Assembly: GCA_949282305.1 (NCBI GenBank)
Contig: CASDPB010000035.1
Span: forward strand, 1-64,000
Direction: 5' to 3'
From: an uncultured Lentisphaeria bacterium
GTDB taxonomy: Bacteria > Verrucomicrobiota > Lentisphaeria > Victivallales > UBA1829
Length of the DNA: 64,000 nucleotides
The translations under genes and the position numbers were made by a program. Each line of letters starts with the position of its first letter. Within the stretch, counting starts at the first letter, position 1. The notes beneath the pieces are model-generated. The model did no database searches and was not told the origin of the DNA. It worked only from the letters and a program-made list of their open reading frames with translations. Shown here one piece after another: positions 50,334 to 59,529 of this stretch.

Positions 50334-51806
50334 ATGTTTCGCAAATCAGCAGCTTTGTTTCCGCGGACTGCGGGCATTTTTCTTGTTTCCGCGTTTTTTC
50401 TCTTTCAGGTTTCCGCGGAGGAGGAACAGCCTGTTCCGAAGTTCCGTGTTTTCAAGCTGGCACATAAGCAGGCGCATGAACGGACATTCACGGGAGAAGT
50501 CTCGTATGCGAAGACGGCGGATATTTCTTTTGAATGCAAGGGGCGCCTGACGTATGTCGCGCCGCTGGGGAAATACGTCCAATGCGAAGTGCTCGACATG
50601 GAGGGCGGCATTGCATTGAAGGGAGATCTGCTGGCTCGTCTGGACACCGATATACCGCAGAGCGACGTCAAGATTGCAAAAGTCCTTCTTGACAGGGCGT
50701 CCGCGGTTCTCAAGGACAAGGCGGACAACTATGAGCGCGACCGCGCCCTTTCGCAGAAAAATGTCGTAAGCAGAAGGCAATATGACGAAACGACCATGCT
50801 CTATACCACGGCTCTCAGCGACAAGGAGAAAGCGGCGCTTGACCTGGTGCGGGCGCAGCAGGTGCTGGATGCGTGTTTCATCTGGGCGCCGTTCAATGCG
50901 GTGATAACGGAGGTCTACCGTTCGGAGGGCGGTTCGGTCGATGTCGGAGATCCGATATTGAAGATCAGCATGATTGATCCCGTCAAGATCACGATCGCTC
51001 TGCCGCAGGAGGCGCTGGCACAGTTTTCCGGCGCAACCCGGATTCTTGTTTATCCGCTGGATTCGGAGGAGCCTGTCATCGCATGGAGCGAGGGACCCGA
51101 TCTTTCCGTAGGCAAGGTGGTCTGCTATGCCAACAATCCCCTGATGGAACCCGAGGTGGTTGCGCCGGACGGCAGGAAAATTGCAATCGTCGATAACTTG
51201 AGCGGCATTCGGATCATTCCGGAGAAATTGAAGATTGCGCCTGTCTGGGTTGCGGATGAGACGATCAGGAAGGACCGGGACGGATATTTTGTCTGGAGGA
51301 TCAGGGATCTGAAGGAGAGATACCCCGAACATGCGATTCCGAAGATCATGCGGCTGGAGAAAGTGCGGGTGGTTCCGCAGAATCTGATTATGCAGTACGG
51401 AAATAACTTCCTCCGCGGTTTGAAGACGGACGCCGGACTGAAGAAAAACGACATCCTGGTCGGGGATGTTCCGGCGGGAGTCCAGCCGGGGGATAAGGTG
51501 GTGTACCATCGCAAGAGACACCGTTTCCAGATCGGGGAAAAGGTGACTGTGCGTTTTGCCAGCGGTTATAACAGCAACGTGTTCACGGTTCCTGAAAGTC
51601 TCCTTTCCAGAAGCGGAACGGGTTCCGGTTATCATGTGACACTCCGGGACGGCGGCCGCACCCGCGTGCTTCCCGTTACGCTGCTGGGGAAATTCGAGGG
51701 GAAGGCGCGAATCTATTCCGCAGACCTGAAGGAGGGAATGGAGTTGCTGGAACCTGTCGCGGGGCGGAATATTTCCGACGGAGACCGCGTTGCTGCGGAG
51801 CAATGA
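50334..51806 (+). CDS. RND/HlyD-type periplasmic adaptor (membrane fusion) protein, orphan
   Basis: A protein of 490 residues. The signal peptide is about residues 1-28 (IFLVSAFFLFQVSA). The mature chain reads like an efflux adaptor: a split lipoyl/barrel-sandwich domain (FTGEVSYAKTADISFECKGRL and DACFIWAPFNAVITEVYRSEGGSVDVGDPILKI) around an alpha-hairpin (LLDRASAVLKDKADNYERDRALSQKNVVSRRQYDE), then beta-barrel regions. The C-terminal part is longer than usual and includes DILVGDVPAGVQPGDKVVYHRK. No RND pump or outer-membrane channel is adjacent, so its partner must be elsewhere. AAAGGGGGA precedes the ATG. Confidence 0.85.
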   Translation: MFRKSAALFPRTAGIFLVSAFFLFQVSAEEEQPVPKFRVFKLAHKQAHERTFTGEVSYAKTADISFECKGRLTYVAPLGKYVQCEVLDMEGGIALKGDLLARLDTDIPQSDVKIAKVLLDRASAVLKDKADNYERDRALSQKNVVSRRQYDETTMLYTTALSDKEKAALDLVRAQQVLDACFIWAPFNAVITEVYRSEGGSVDVGDPILKISMIDPVKITIALPQEALAQFSGATRILVYPLDSEEPVIAWSEGPDLSVGKVVCYANNPLMEPEVVAPDGRKIAIVDNLSGIRIIPEKLKIAPVWVADETIRKDRDGYFVWRIRDLKERYPEHAIPKIMRLEKVRVVPQNLIMQYGNNFLRGLKTDAGLKKNDILVGDVPAGVQPGDKVVYHRKRHRFQIGEKVTVRFASGYNSNVFTVPESLLSRSGTGSGYHVTLRDGGRTRVLPVTLLGKFEGKARIYSADLKEGMELLEPVAGRNISDGDRVAAEQ

Positions 51807-51823
51807 ATCCGGGAGTGTCCCTG

Positions 51824-53011
51824 TCAGAGGTCAATCATGGATTGTTTTTCCCTATGGACATAGATGGAGTGAACGATTCCGAGGTAGATCAGCGTCGCCA
51901 CCAGAAACGTTCCCCCGTAACTGACCAGGGGGAGGGGAAGCCCGGTAACAGGAGTCAGGCGGATGCTCATTCCGATGTTGATGACGGAATGGAAGAAGAT
52001 TACAGTTGCGACTCCGATGCACAGATAGCGCCCGAAATCGTCAGCCGCCAGCAACGCGGTTCGCAGAATGGAAAACAGCAGGAGCATGAACATCAGCACG
52101 ACGAACAGCGAGCCGATGAATCCTGTTTCCTCCGCGATGACGGGAAAGATGAAGTCGGAGTTGGAAACCGTCTGCGGCAGATACCCCATGGGATTCTGCG
52201 TGCTCTGCATGAATCCTTTCCCCGTGAGCCCGCCGCTTCCGATTGCCATTTCCGCCTGCAGCTGATTCCAGCCGCGGTTCTGCGGATCGCGTTCGGGCTG
52301 AAGAAAAACCAGGATGCGTTCTTTCTGATAATCCTTCAGTGAAAAATATGCCGCCGGAAGGACGATGAGGGCGACTGCCCCCAGAATGATGAGATAGCGC
52401 CATTTCAGGCGTGCCGCAAATGCCATGAACCCGACGATCGGAATCAGGATGACCGCGGTTCCAAGATCCGGCTGCTTCTTGATCAGGAAAAACGGCACCG
52501 CGACGATTGCGAGAACCGGGAGCATCCAGAGAAATTTATTGATGTCCGCACCTTTCATGGAAAGAATCCACGCACATGCGAGAACGATTGACAGTTTTGC
52601 GACTTCCGCCGGCTGGAAGTTGATCGGTCCGAACTCAATCCAGCTGCGTGCACCGAAATACTTGACTCCGTGAAACAGCACGTAGACCAGCAGAAGCACA
52701 CTGACCGGATACAGAAACGCGGAGGCGGGCCCGAACCAGCGGTAATCAATGAACGAGAACGCAATCCAGAAAGTCAGACCGATTCCCATGTAAAGCAGGT
52801 GGCGTTTCCAGAAGGTCGCCGCGGCGAATCCTCCGACCTGCTGTCCTATTCCGTAAACAAAGAGTGCGCCGATTGCCAGAAGAATCAGCATGGGAATGAT
52901 CTGCAGCAGATCTATGTGATAAAAGAAATTGGCGCAGAATGACCGGAACCGGCCGGGAGCGTCGTGTTTACCCTGTTGCAGGTCATAATTTTGTGGAACA
53001 GAATGTTTCAT
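51824..53011 (-). CDS. rodA: Rod shape-determining protein RodA (SEDS glycosyltransferase)
   Basis: A protein of 395 residues with about ten transmembrane helices. It polymerises glycan strands during elongation together with PBP2. Conserved SEDS features are YFGARSWIEFGPINFQPAEVAKLSIVLACAW, KKQPDLGTAVILIPI, ERDPQNRGWNQLQAEMAIGSGGLTGKGF, FIFPVIAEETGFIG and TGLPLPLVSYGGT. RodA rather than FtsW is favoured by the IEFGPINFQP and LTPVTGLPLP segments. It lies 76 nt after purA in the same direction, separated from mreCD and the PBP2 gene. Confidence 0.92.
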   Translation of the reverse strand: MKHSVPQNYDLQQGKHDAPGRFRSFCANFFYHIDLLQIIPMLILLAIGALFVYGIGQQVGGFAAATFWKRHLLYMGIGLTFWIAFSFIDYRWFGPASAFLYPVSVLLLVYVLFHGVKYFGARSWIEFGPINFQPAEVAKLSIVLACAWILSMKGADINKFLWMLPVLAIVAVPFFLIKKQPDLGTAVILIPIVGFMAFAARLKWRYLIILGAVALIVLPAAYFSLKDYQKERILVFLQPERDPQNRGWNQLQAEMAIGSGGLTGKGFMQSTQNPMGYLPQTVSNSDFIFPVIAEETGFIGSLFVVLMFMLLLFSILRTALLAADDFGRYLCIGVATVIFFHSVINIGMSIRLTPVTGLPLPLVSYGGTFLVATLIYLGIVHSIYVHREKQSMIDL

Positions 53012-53050
53012 GAAGCCGCCACCGCAGAGGAAAATGCAAGGATCAGGAAC

Positions 53051-53076
53051 GCGGAACCGCCGGAAGACGGTTCCGC
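53051..53076 (-). terminator. Hairpin between purA and rodA
   Basis: GCGGAACCG and CGGTTCCGC form a 9-bp stem with an 8-nt loop, 12 nt after the purA stop. There is no strong T run, so it may attenuate rather than stop transcription into rodA. Confidence 0.45.
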
Positions 53077-53087
53077 GCGGGAAAACG

Positions 53088-54359
53088 TTATTTTCTGAAT
53101 GTCTGCTCGCGCTTCGGTCCGACTGAAATAATGCCGATCCTGGCGTCCAGCAGTTCCGCTACACGATTGAGATATTTCCGCGCGTTTTCGGGCAGGTCAT
53201 CCCAGGAGCGTGCGGCGCTTGTAGACTGTTTCCAGCCGGGGAGCGTCTCGTAAACGGGCTCAATGCGTTTCATGAGTTCCGTATCCGCCGGAGAATGTTC
53301 CGTGATTTCTCCGTCGATTCTGTATGCGGTGCAGATTTTGATTTCATCCAGATCATCCAGGACGTCGAGCTTTGTCACGGCGAGATAATCCACGCCGTTG
53401 ATCATGCAGCTGTGACGGGAGCCGACAATGTCGAGCCAGCCGCAGCGGCGGGGGCGTCCGGTCGTCGCGCCGAATTCGCCGCCTTTTGTGCGGAGATGTT
53501 CTCCGAGCTCATCGTTCAGTTCTGTGGGGAAGGGACCTTCGCCGACGCGGGTCGTGTAGGCTTTCAGAACGCCCCATACCATGTCTATTGCCTTCGGCGG
53601 AACTCCGGCGCCGGTGCAGGCGGCGCCGCTGATGGTATTGCTGCTTGTGACATAGGGATAAGTTCCGTGGTCAATGTCGAGGAACATCGCCTGTGCGCCT
53701 TCAAAGAGAATGTTGCGTCCGGCTTTGATTGCCGCGTTGACCTCGACAACGGAGTCCTTGATGTAGGGTTTCAGGTATTCACATGCCGCCCATACCTTTT
53801 CAAATGCGGAGTCGGCGTCGACGGCAGCGGCTCCGTGCGGGACGTAGAGTTTGTTGTAATAAGCGGCTTCATCGCGGAAGTGCTTTTCAAAACGTGCCTT
53901 GTCGAGAATTTCACAGGCGCGGAGACCGGTGCGCGCCATTTTTGCCATGTAAGAGGGACCGATGCCCTTTTTGGTGGTTCCGATTTTCTTGGAGGGATCC
54001 GCCGTGTTTTCATTGAATGCGTCCAGCTCCTTGTGCCAGGGCATGATGAGCTGGCAGCGTGCGGAAAGCTGAATGTGGGAGAGATCGACGCCGCGCGCCG
54101 CAAGCCCCTTCATCTCTTCCATCAGCCCGACGGGATCCACCACGACGCCGTTTGCGATGACGCAGTCTGTGCCTTGATAAAGAATTCCGGATGGAACCAG
54201 ATGAAGCACAAATTTTTCCGTGCCGTTTTCGACCGTGTGTCCAGCATTGTTCCCACCTTGAAAACGGACAACCATATCCACTGATTTTGTAAGGACATCA
54301 ATGATTTTGCCCTTGCCTTCGTCGCCCCATTGTAATCCAACAAGAATGCTAACAGACAT
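53088..54359 (-). CDS. purA: Adenylosuccinate synthetase
   Basis: A protein of 423 residues. It joins IMP and aspartate using GTP, the first step to AMP. Motifs: the GTP loop LVGLQWGDEGKGKIID, FQGGNNAGHTV, the catalytic GTTKKGIGPSY, GAQAMFLDIDHGTYPYVTSSN and GATTGRPRRCGWLD. The ATG at 54359 is at the expected family start; the frame extends to 54506 but is not needed and crosses the promoter. rodA follows in the same direction. Confidence 0.96.
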   Translation of the reverse strand: MSVSILVGLQWGDEGKGKIIDVLTKSVDMVVRFQGGNNAGHTVENGTEKFVLHLVPSGILYQGTDCVIANGVVVDPVGLMEEMKGLAARGVDLSHIQLSARCQLIMPWHKELDAFNENTADPSKKIGTTKKGIGPSYMAKMARTGLRACEILDKARFEKHFRDEAAYYNKLYVPHGAAAVDADSAFEKVWAACEYLKPYIKDSVVEVNAAIKAGRNILFEGAQAMFLDIDHGTYPYVTSSNTISGAACTGAGVPPKAIDMVWGVLKAYTTRVGEGPFPTELNDELGEHLRTKGGEFGATTGRPRRCGWLDIVGSRHSCMINGVDYLAVTKLDVLDDLDEIKICTAYRIDGEITEHSPADTELMKRIEPVYETLPGWKQSTSAARSWDDLPENARKYLNRVAELLDARIGIISVGPKREQTFRK

Positions 54360-54411
54360 TTTTCTAAATTCCAGATTTTGCAGTTTAGTGTTTAAAAACG
54401 AAACATCAGTC

Positions 54412-54439
54412 ACTATATAACAAACCAGCGCTTTTTCAA
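54412..54439 (-). promoter_or_regulatory. purA promoter
   Basis: On the minus strand: TTGAAA (54439-54434), 16-bp spacer, TATAGT (54417-54412), about 45 nt before the ATG at 54359. Confidence 0.6.
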
Positions 54440-54543
54440 TCCCGGATTGCAGAAAAATTGTGGAAAGAAAATCACTGGATTCCGCATTTTTACAGTGTCC
54501 GGGCAAAGCCCGGGACAGCCCCGGACTTGTCGGAAGAGACCGC

Positions 54544-55197
54544 TTACCGCTTTATCTGCGTTCCCTTTGTCCTGCCGGATGCGTCGCGGTAAATGACCCG
54601 GTTCCCGACTTTCGTCGAGGAGCCTGTGACTCTTCCGGATGCGTCGCGATAGGTCGTGATGTTTCCGTTGGTTGTCGCAGACCCCGTGATTCTGCCGGAT
54701 GCGTCGCGGTATGTCGTGCGGTTGCCGGTTGTGGTGGAGGAGCCGACGGCGGCACCGCGATCATTGCGGTATGTCGTGTAGTCGCCGCTGGTCGTCGCCG
54801 TTCCCACCGTGGCGCCCTGCGCATTGCTGTAACGTGTCACGTTGCCTGTTGTCGTCGCTCTGCCCCGAGTCGCTCCGCGGCTGTCGAGGAAGGTGGAACC
54901 GGACGGTTCCCCGCCGGTCAGGGCAAAGGCGCCGAGAATGAGAAACACGATCACGACAACCAGCAGAACGGACGGCAGACAGCCGGAAGAGCTTCTGTCA
55001 TGCTTACCCGGTTCCCAGCGGGCGCCGCAGTTGGCGCAGACCATTTCCACATCTCCGCCTCCGAGAAGTCCGAGCAGGAGCCCGATCCAGCCGAACAGAA
55101 CCAGGCCCAGACAGCCGCATCCCATGTCATAATTCTTGCGAACCGGCGAAAACTGTGTCGAACCGCACTGCGGACAGCGAACTTGAGTCTCTTCCAT
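54544..55197 (-). CDS. Zinc-ribbon membrane protein with C-terminal 20-residue tandem repeats, function unknown
   Basis: A protein of 217 residues. Two CxxC pairs (C8/C11 and C54/C57) form a zinc ribbon. Two hydrophobic segments lie at about 30-47 and 76-94. The C-terminus from about residue 103 is six imperfect copies of a 20-residue unit with consensus YRDASGR.TGS.TT.GN.TT, resembling YD/Rhs-like or other beta-hairpin repeats. If the second segment spans the membrane, the repeats would be exposed outside. The unit pattern suggests growth by DNA duplication. It lies 29 nt after aroA in the same direction. I do not recognise a named family. Confidence 0.8.
   Translation of the reverse strand: MEETQVRCPQCGSTQFSPVRKNYDMGCGCLGLVLFGWIGLLLGLLGGGDVEMVCANCGARWEPGKHDRSSSGCLPSVLLVVVIVFLILGAFALTGGEPSGSTFLDSRGATRGRATTTGNVTRYSNAQGATVGTATTSGDYTTYRNDRGAAVGSSTTTGNRTTYRDASGRITGSATTNGNITTYRDASGRVTGSSTKVGNRVIYRDASGRTKGTQIKR
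54547..54891 (-). repeat. 60-bp tandem coding repeats (about six copies)
   Basis: The 3' half of the zinc-ribbon gene is a run of 60-nt units encoding YRDASGR.TG.-type repeats. The three units nearest the 3' end are the most alike, suggesting recent duplication; the last unit is truncated to 15 codons. Confidence 0.75.
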
Positions 55198-55226
55198 AAT
55201 TGTTTCTCCTTTCCAAGTCTGAAAAT

Positions 55227-56507
55227 TCAGACGGTGAATTCTGTGATTTTCGCTCCCAGATTCCGGAAGTCATGGATGAAATCGGGATATGTCACGCCGG
55301 CGCATTCCGCATCCTTGATGACGGATTCGCCGTCCGCCGCCATTGCCGCGATCGTGAGCGCCATGGCAATGCGGTGATCCTTGTGACTGTCAAGTTCCGC
55401 GGAGGCTTTCAGCTTTGTCCCCGTAATTGCCATGCCGTCGTGGAACTCCTCCACCTGCGCCCCCATTTTGCGCAGTTCCTCCGCCATGCAGAAAATGCGG
55501 TCGGTCTCCTTCATGCGTGCCTGCGGAACATTTCTGAGATAACTGATTCCCTCGGCACAGGCTCCGGCGACAGCCAGGACCGGAAGCGCATCGGGGGTTG
55601 CGTTGAGGTCAATGTCGAAGGCTTTCAGCTTCTTCGGACCTTTGATCGTCGTGATATTGTCCTTCGTTTCGATTCTGACTCCCATGTCGCTCATATAGTC
55701 GAAAATCATTTTGTCGCCCTGCGCGTCCTTGAAGTCGAGATTCGGAATCTGGACTTCGCCTCCGGTCAGTGCCGCCGCGACGAGCGGGAAGGACGCCGTC
55801 GAGAAATCGACCGGAATCCTCACGGAAAAGGGATGATACTGCTGGGAACCGAAAACCTTGATGGCGGAAAGATCTTTTTCCGCTTCGTAGCGGATGCCCT
55901 GGCGGTCCAGCCATTCCAGCGTGATCCTGACATAAGGCTGTTCGTTCAGACCTTCCACATGGATGACCGTGTCGCGCTCCAGAAGCGGCGCCGTAAAAAG
56001 CAGAGAGGACAGATACTGCGACGTCTTGCCTTCAATCACAACCTCAGCCCCGTTGATCGGCCCCGTGATGGAGAACGGGCATTTCCCGTTGGCGGATTCC
56101 ACTTTTGCGCCCATCGTCTGAAGCGCCGCAAGCAGAGATTCCATCGGGCGTGTGCGGAGCGATTCATCTCCGTCAAAGGAAATCCGGAAGTCGGCACGTG
56201 CCGCAACGGAGGTGAAGAGGCGCAGTCCCGTGCCGGAATTTCCCATGTCAATGGTGCCCGCCGGCTGGAGAAGTTTTCCGCCCGTGCCTGAAATACGCCA
56301 GATCGTATCATCGCCGCGCTTGATCCACGCGCCGAGGGTCGAAGCCGCCTGAAGACAGGAAACGGTGTCTTCGGAAACCAGAGGCGCCTTGATTGTGGAA
56401 GTGCCTTTTGCAAGGGACGCCAGCACGATTGCGCGGATGGTATGTGATTTTGAACCGGGAATTTCTATATGTCCCGAGATTTTCGATTTGCTTACAGCGA
56501 TTTCCAT
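55227..56507 (-). CDS. aroA: 3-phosphoshikimate 1-carboxyvinyltransferase (EPSP synthase)
   Basis: A protein of 426 residues. It makes EPSP from shikimate-3-phosphate and phosphoenolpyruvate. The N-terminal SKSHTIRA lysine, PEP-loop GNSGTGLRLF (89-98), SFDGDESLRTRPM, the S-Q-Y substrate loop GKTSQYLSSL, RIPVDFSTASF, and KETDRIFCMAEELRKMGA are present. The conserved loop is normally GNAGTAMRP; here the second Ala is Gly and Pro is Leu (L97). Its promoter is strong. The zinc-ribbon gene follows in the same direction. Confidence 0.94.
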   Translation of the reverse strand: MEIAVSKSKISGHIEIPGSKSHTIRAIVLASLAKGTSTIKAPLVSEDTVSCLQAASTLGAWIKRGDDTIWRISGTGGKLLQPAGTIDMGNSGTGLRLFTSVAARADFRISFDGDESLRTRPMESLLAALQTMGAKVESANGKCPFSITGPINGAEVVIEGKTSQYLSSLLFTAPLLERDTVIHVEGLNEQPYVRITLEWLDRQGIRYEAEKDLSAIKVFGSQQYHPFSVRIPVDFSTASFPLVAAALTGGEVQIPNLDFKDAQGDKMIFDYMSDMGVRIETKDNITTIKGPKKLKAFDIDLNATPDALPVLAVAGACAEGISYLRNVPQARMKETDRIFCMAEELRKMGAQVEEFHDGMAITGTKLKASAELDSHKDHRIAMALTIAAMAADGESVIKDAECAGVTYPDFIHDFRNLGAKITEFTV

Positions 56508-56546
56508 ATTTCAGAACCTTTCAAGTTGTAAAAATCTTCATGCGGC

Positions 56547-56575
56547 AATATACGTCATAAATGCGCGAATGTCAA
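56547..56575 (-). promoter_or_regulatory. aroA promoter
   Basis: On the minus strand: TTGACA (56575-56570), 17-bp spacer, TATATT (56552-56547), about 35 nt before the ATG. Confidence 0.7.
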
Positions 56576-56606
56576 TCTGCTTTCAGCGGTTTGTTCTCTG
56601 AGGCGG

Positions 56607-58331
56607 TTACGGGGGAAGGACGATGTGGAAAATCTGCACCGTGAAAAATTTCAGGCGTTCCCGGCGGAAAAGTTCTCCCGGAGTTCCCCGGCAGGTCTGG
56701 AAGACGCGGGCGATGGACTCATTGGACAGAACACGGGAATACTGCCCCAGAACGGCATGGAAGTCCCTGATGCCGTTTGCCTTGCAGAGAGCGGCGACAT
56801 GTTCCAGGGAATTGTCTTCGGTCATGAAGATGACTCTGACGTCCCGCGGCAGCCACGCGAGTTCCTCCGGCAGCCAGAAAACATCCGTGACAATTGTCCT
56901 GATTTCCGGCTTGTCCAGGGCATCAAAGAGTTCCTGTGAGAAATGCTTCTTATAGGAGAGCACCCCGTAACCGACCGCGTTGGCTGTCACGGACGCGAAG
57001 ATCAAGGCGCAGGCTCCGTACTTTGCAGCGCGGGTGAGCCTGTCCGAAGAAAGCAGAACGACTGTCAGAACGCAGAGGACCGGTATGATGTTCATGAAGT
57101 GCCGTCCCCCCCAGAACATTCCGATCAGCTCTTCGTTCAGCATTGCCGGCGGAATCAGGATCGCCGCGGCGGAGGTCCACGCCAGAAAACGGATTTTCCG
57201 GTCGCTGTTTCTGAAGAGGACGGGAATGGAGAAGACGCAGACTGCGATGATGGGCAGGTGATCCAGGAGCGACTGAAAAATGAACACCCCCCTGGTGTCT
57301 CCGAGCAGATTGTAGAAAGTGCTGAACAGGCACAGCGCCGCAATCAGAGGGTAGCAGACGTATTCCGCATACTTCGCCGTTTTCTTCAGGGAGCAGAGAA
57401 TGCCGCCGGCGGCAAGCAGGAGTGCCGGAAGTCCGTTCAGGATGGGAATGGGCATGCAGAGCAGTGCCAGATACATGATGTAGTCCCGCAGTTTCGCAAT
57501 GAAAAGCGGATTGTTCCTGACCGCTCCGATTCCGGAATAGACGACGGAGTGCATTCCGAACACGGATCCGGAATCCTGGCAGTTGAAGATCATCAGCGGA
57601 AGGATGACCACCCACGCGCCCGCGCTGAAGGCGATCAGCCGTTTCCATGAAAAACAGGCTGCCGCGATTCCCAGAAAGATGCCGGCAGCAAGGACAAAGC
57701 CCTCTTCCCGGAACAGGGAGGAAACGCCGACGAGGAGTCCTCCGGCAAAGAACAGCACGAGCCCGGAAGGGGAGTCCATTGCTTTCAGGACGAGCCAGAT
57801 TCCCATTGCCGCAAGAAATGCCGCGGTCGTGGTTTCCAGGAACACACCGGAATAAAAAAGAAACGGAGTCCCGAATGCGCACAGCAGCATGGCGAACGAG
57901 GCTTTCAGATTGTCCAGCCCCAGCGTTTTTGCAGTCATTCCGGCGGCAAGGATGCCGAGCAGCCCCGCAATCACCGGAAGCAGAACCAGTCCCGGTCGTC
58001 CCGATGCCCGGTAAAGAAAAGAAGTGATCCAGGGGAAGAATGCCGAATATGCGGAACGCCACTTCCCGTCTTTTTCCTGTATGAAATAAGGCTTCGGATA
58101 GGCGCGCAGTCCCTGTTCCGGAACCTGTTGGAGTCCGGCAAGAGGATCCGGAAGGTATTTCTGCGAGGTGTCCGCATAGGCTCTGACGGCGGCGATGCGG
58201 TTGCCTTCATCGCTGATCCAGATGGAGTCATGCGGCAGGATCGTGACAAACAGAAACACATAGAGAACCGTGATTCCGAGAAATGTAAACATGAATGACT
58301 TTTGCTGTATGGATTTCTGTTCCGGTGACAT
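56607..58331 (-). CDS. Polytopic membrane protein, GT-C glycosyltransferase-like (PMT/ArnT-like)
   Basis: A protein of 574 residues, ATG at 58331 with AAAGGA upstream. About 11 to 12 hydrophobic helices are followed by a soluble C-terminal tail of about 120 residues. The first external loop after helix 1 carries ISDEGNR, fitting the acidic catalytic motif seen after helix 1 in GT-C enzymes that use lipid-linked sugars; FREEGF in a later loop is another conserved-looking acidic site. These features suggest a transferase acting on the outer face of the inner membrane, but no family can be named confidently. It is divergent from the DeoR regulator. Confidence 0.7.
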   Translation of the reverse strand: MSPEQKSIQQKSFMFTFLGITVLYVFLFVTILPHDSIWISDEGNRIAAVRAYADTSQKYLPDPLAGLQQVPEQGLRAYPKPYFIQEKDGKWRSAYSAFFPWITSFLYRASGRPGLVLLPVIAGLLGILAAGMTAKTLGLDNLKASFAMLLCAFGTPFLFYSGVFLETTTAAFLAAMGIWLVLKAMDSPSGLVLFFAGGLLVGVSSLFREEGFVLAAGIFLGIAAACFSWKRLIAFSAGAWVVILPLMIFNCQDSGSVFGMHSVVYSGIGAVRNNPLFIAKLRDYIMYLALLCMPIPILNGLPALLLAAGGILCSLKKTAKYAEYVCYPLIAALCLFSTFYNLLGDTRGVFIFQSLLDHLPIIAVCVFSIPVLFRNSDRKIRFLAWTSAAAILIPPAMLNEELIGMFWGGRHFMNIIPVLCVLTVVLLSSDRLTRAAKYGACALIFASVTANAVGYGVLSYKKHFSQELFDALDKPEIRTIVTDVFWLPEELAWLPRDVRVIFMTEDNSLEHVAALCKANGIRDFHAVLGQYSRVLSNESIARVFQTCRGTPGELFRRERLKFFTVQIFHIVLPP

Positions 58332-58433
58332 ATTTTTTCCTTTATGTTTCAAGTGACACTGCCGGAAGATAGTCTGGCATTCCCGGAAATTCAAGCGGGG
58401 ATGAAATTTTTTCCGAAGAAGTGCCGCCGCAGA

Positions 58434-58462
58434 TTGACAAGCAGGGTGTATTTGTGTATATT
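58434..58462 (+). promoter_or_regulatory. Promoter of the DeoR-family gene
   Basis: TTGACA (58434-58439), 17-bp spacer, TATATT (58457-58462), about 33 nt before the ATG at 58495. Confidence 0.7.
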
Positions 58463-58494
58463 TCATTCTGACATTACCGGGGAAACGATGAAGA

Positions 58495-59274
58495 ATGAAA
58501 AGTCTGCGCGCATTTGAGATTGTGGAGTATATCGAAGAACATAAGTTCTGTTCCTTGACGGAGCTTATGGAAAAATTCCATGTTTCGCAGGCGACGATTC
58601 ACCGTGACATCTCGGCGCTTGTCCGGGACGGCAGAATCCGCAAAGTCCACGGAGGCGTCGCTTCGCTTTCTTCCGCGCAGACTCCGCAGATTCCGGGCAA
58701 GGACATCATGCCGTCCCATTACCGCGAGCGGATGAACATCGACATGCCCGCCAAGGAGGCGATTGCGCGGAAAGCTCTCCGCGAAATCCGCGACGGCGAC
58801 ATTATTTTTCTGGACTCTTCCACGACGGTGTATTATCTGGCGCATCTGCTTCAGAAATCCTCTTTTGCGAATCTGACCATCATAACGAATTCCGTTCTGA
58901 TTATACAGGAGTTCACGAACTTTCCCGCAAATTATTTCCTTGTCGCCCTCGGCGGAAACTACGATCTTCAGCTCAATGCTTTTCTGGGGCAGGCCGCCAT
59001 GCGTGAACTGGAGCATCTGCAGATCGACAAATCCTTTATTTCCGGTGTCGGAATCACGGAGGCGGGCGTGTTTTCCCGTCATGAGAATCATACCTTTTTT
59101 CTCCGCCGGATGCTGGAGCTTTCCAAAATCAACTACCTGCTTCTGAATGGAACCAAGTTCGGGAAGGGCGGTCTTTATTCCATTGCGCCGCTGAGCATGT
59201 TCGACAAGGTGATTTCCGAACAGAGGCTCCCGGATTATGCCGAAACCGTCTGCTTCCGCAACGGGGGCCGCTGA
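58495..59274 (+). CDS. DeoR-family transcriptional regulator
   Basis: A protein of 259 residues. The N-terminal winged helix (CSLTELMEKFHVSQATIHRDISALVRDGRIRKVHGG) is typical of DeoR regulators. The C-terminal effector domain carries DGDIIFLDSSTTVYYLAHLL and the later ISGVGITEAGVF and LLLNGTKFG segments of the sugar-phosphate isomerase-like fold. It should respond to a phosphorylated sugar. No sugar-kinase operon is next to it; the divergent membrane protein is the only close candidate target. Ribosome-binding site is weak. Confidence 0.92.
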   Translation: MKSLRAFEIVEYIEEHKFCSLTELMEKFHVSQATIHRDISALVRDGRIRKVHGGVASLSSAQTPQIPGKDIMPSHYRERMNIDMPAKEAIARKALREIRDGDIIFLDSSTTVYYLAHLLQKSSFANLTIITNSVLIIQEFTNFPANYFLVALGGNYDLQLNAFLGQAAMRELEHLQIDKSFISGVGITEAGVFSRHENHTFFLRRMLELSKINYLLLNGTKFGKGGLYSIAPLSMFDKVISEQRLPDYAETVCFRNGGR

Positions 59275-59452
59275 AGTTTCCGCCGGAACGTCCGGGTGTT
59301 TCCGGATGCAGAAACATTGAATTGTTTACGGTATTGCACAGAAGACTGCAAACGAATTGTTTGTTGTTTTCTGTTTTTTATTAACATATTGACGTTGAGA
59401 GGAAAGGGGATTCGGATGAGCGTGAAAAAATAAAAAAAATATCGGATTCCGG

Positions 59453-59481
59453 TTGCAATCTTTTTATTTCGGCATTAAATT
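59453..59481 (+). promoter_or_regulatory. Promoter of the HNR-repeat gene
   Basis: TTGCAA (59453-59458), 17-bp spacer, TAAATT (59476-59481), in an A+T-rich stretch about 45 nt before the ATG at 59530. Confidence 0.55.
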
Positions 59482-59529
59482 ATTATGATGACATGTTATA
59501 GTTCAATAAATCTGATAGGATTGTGCAAT

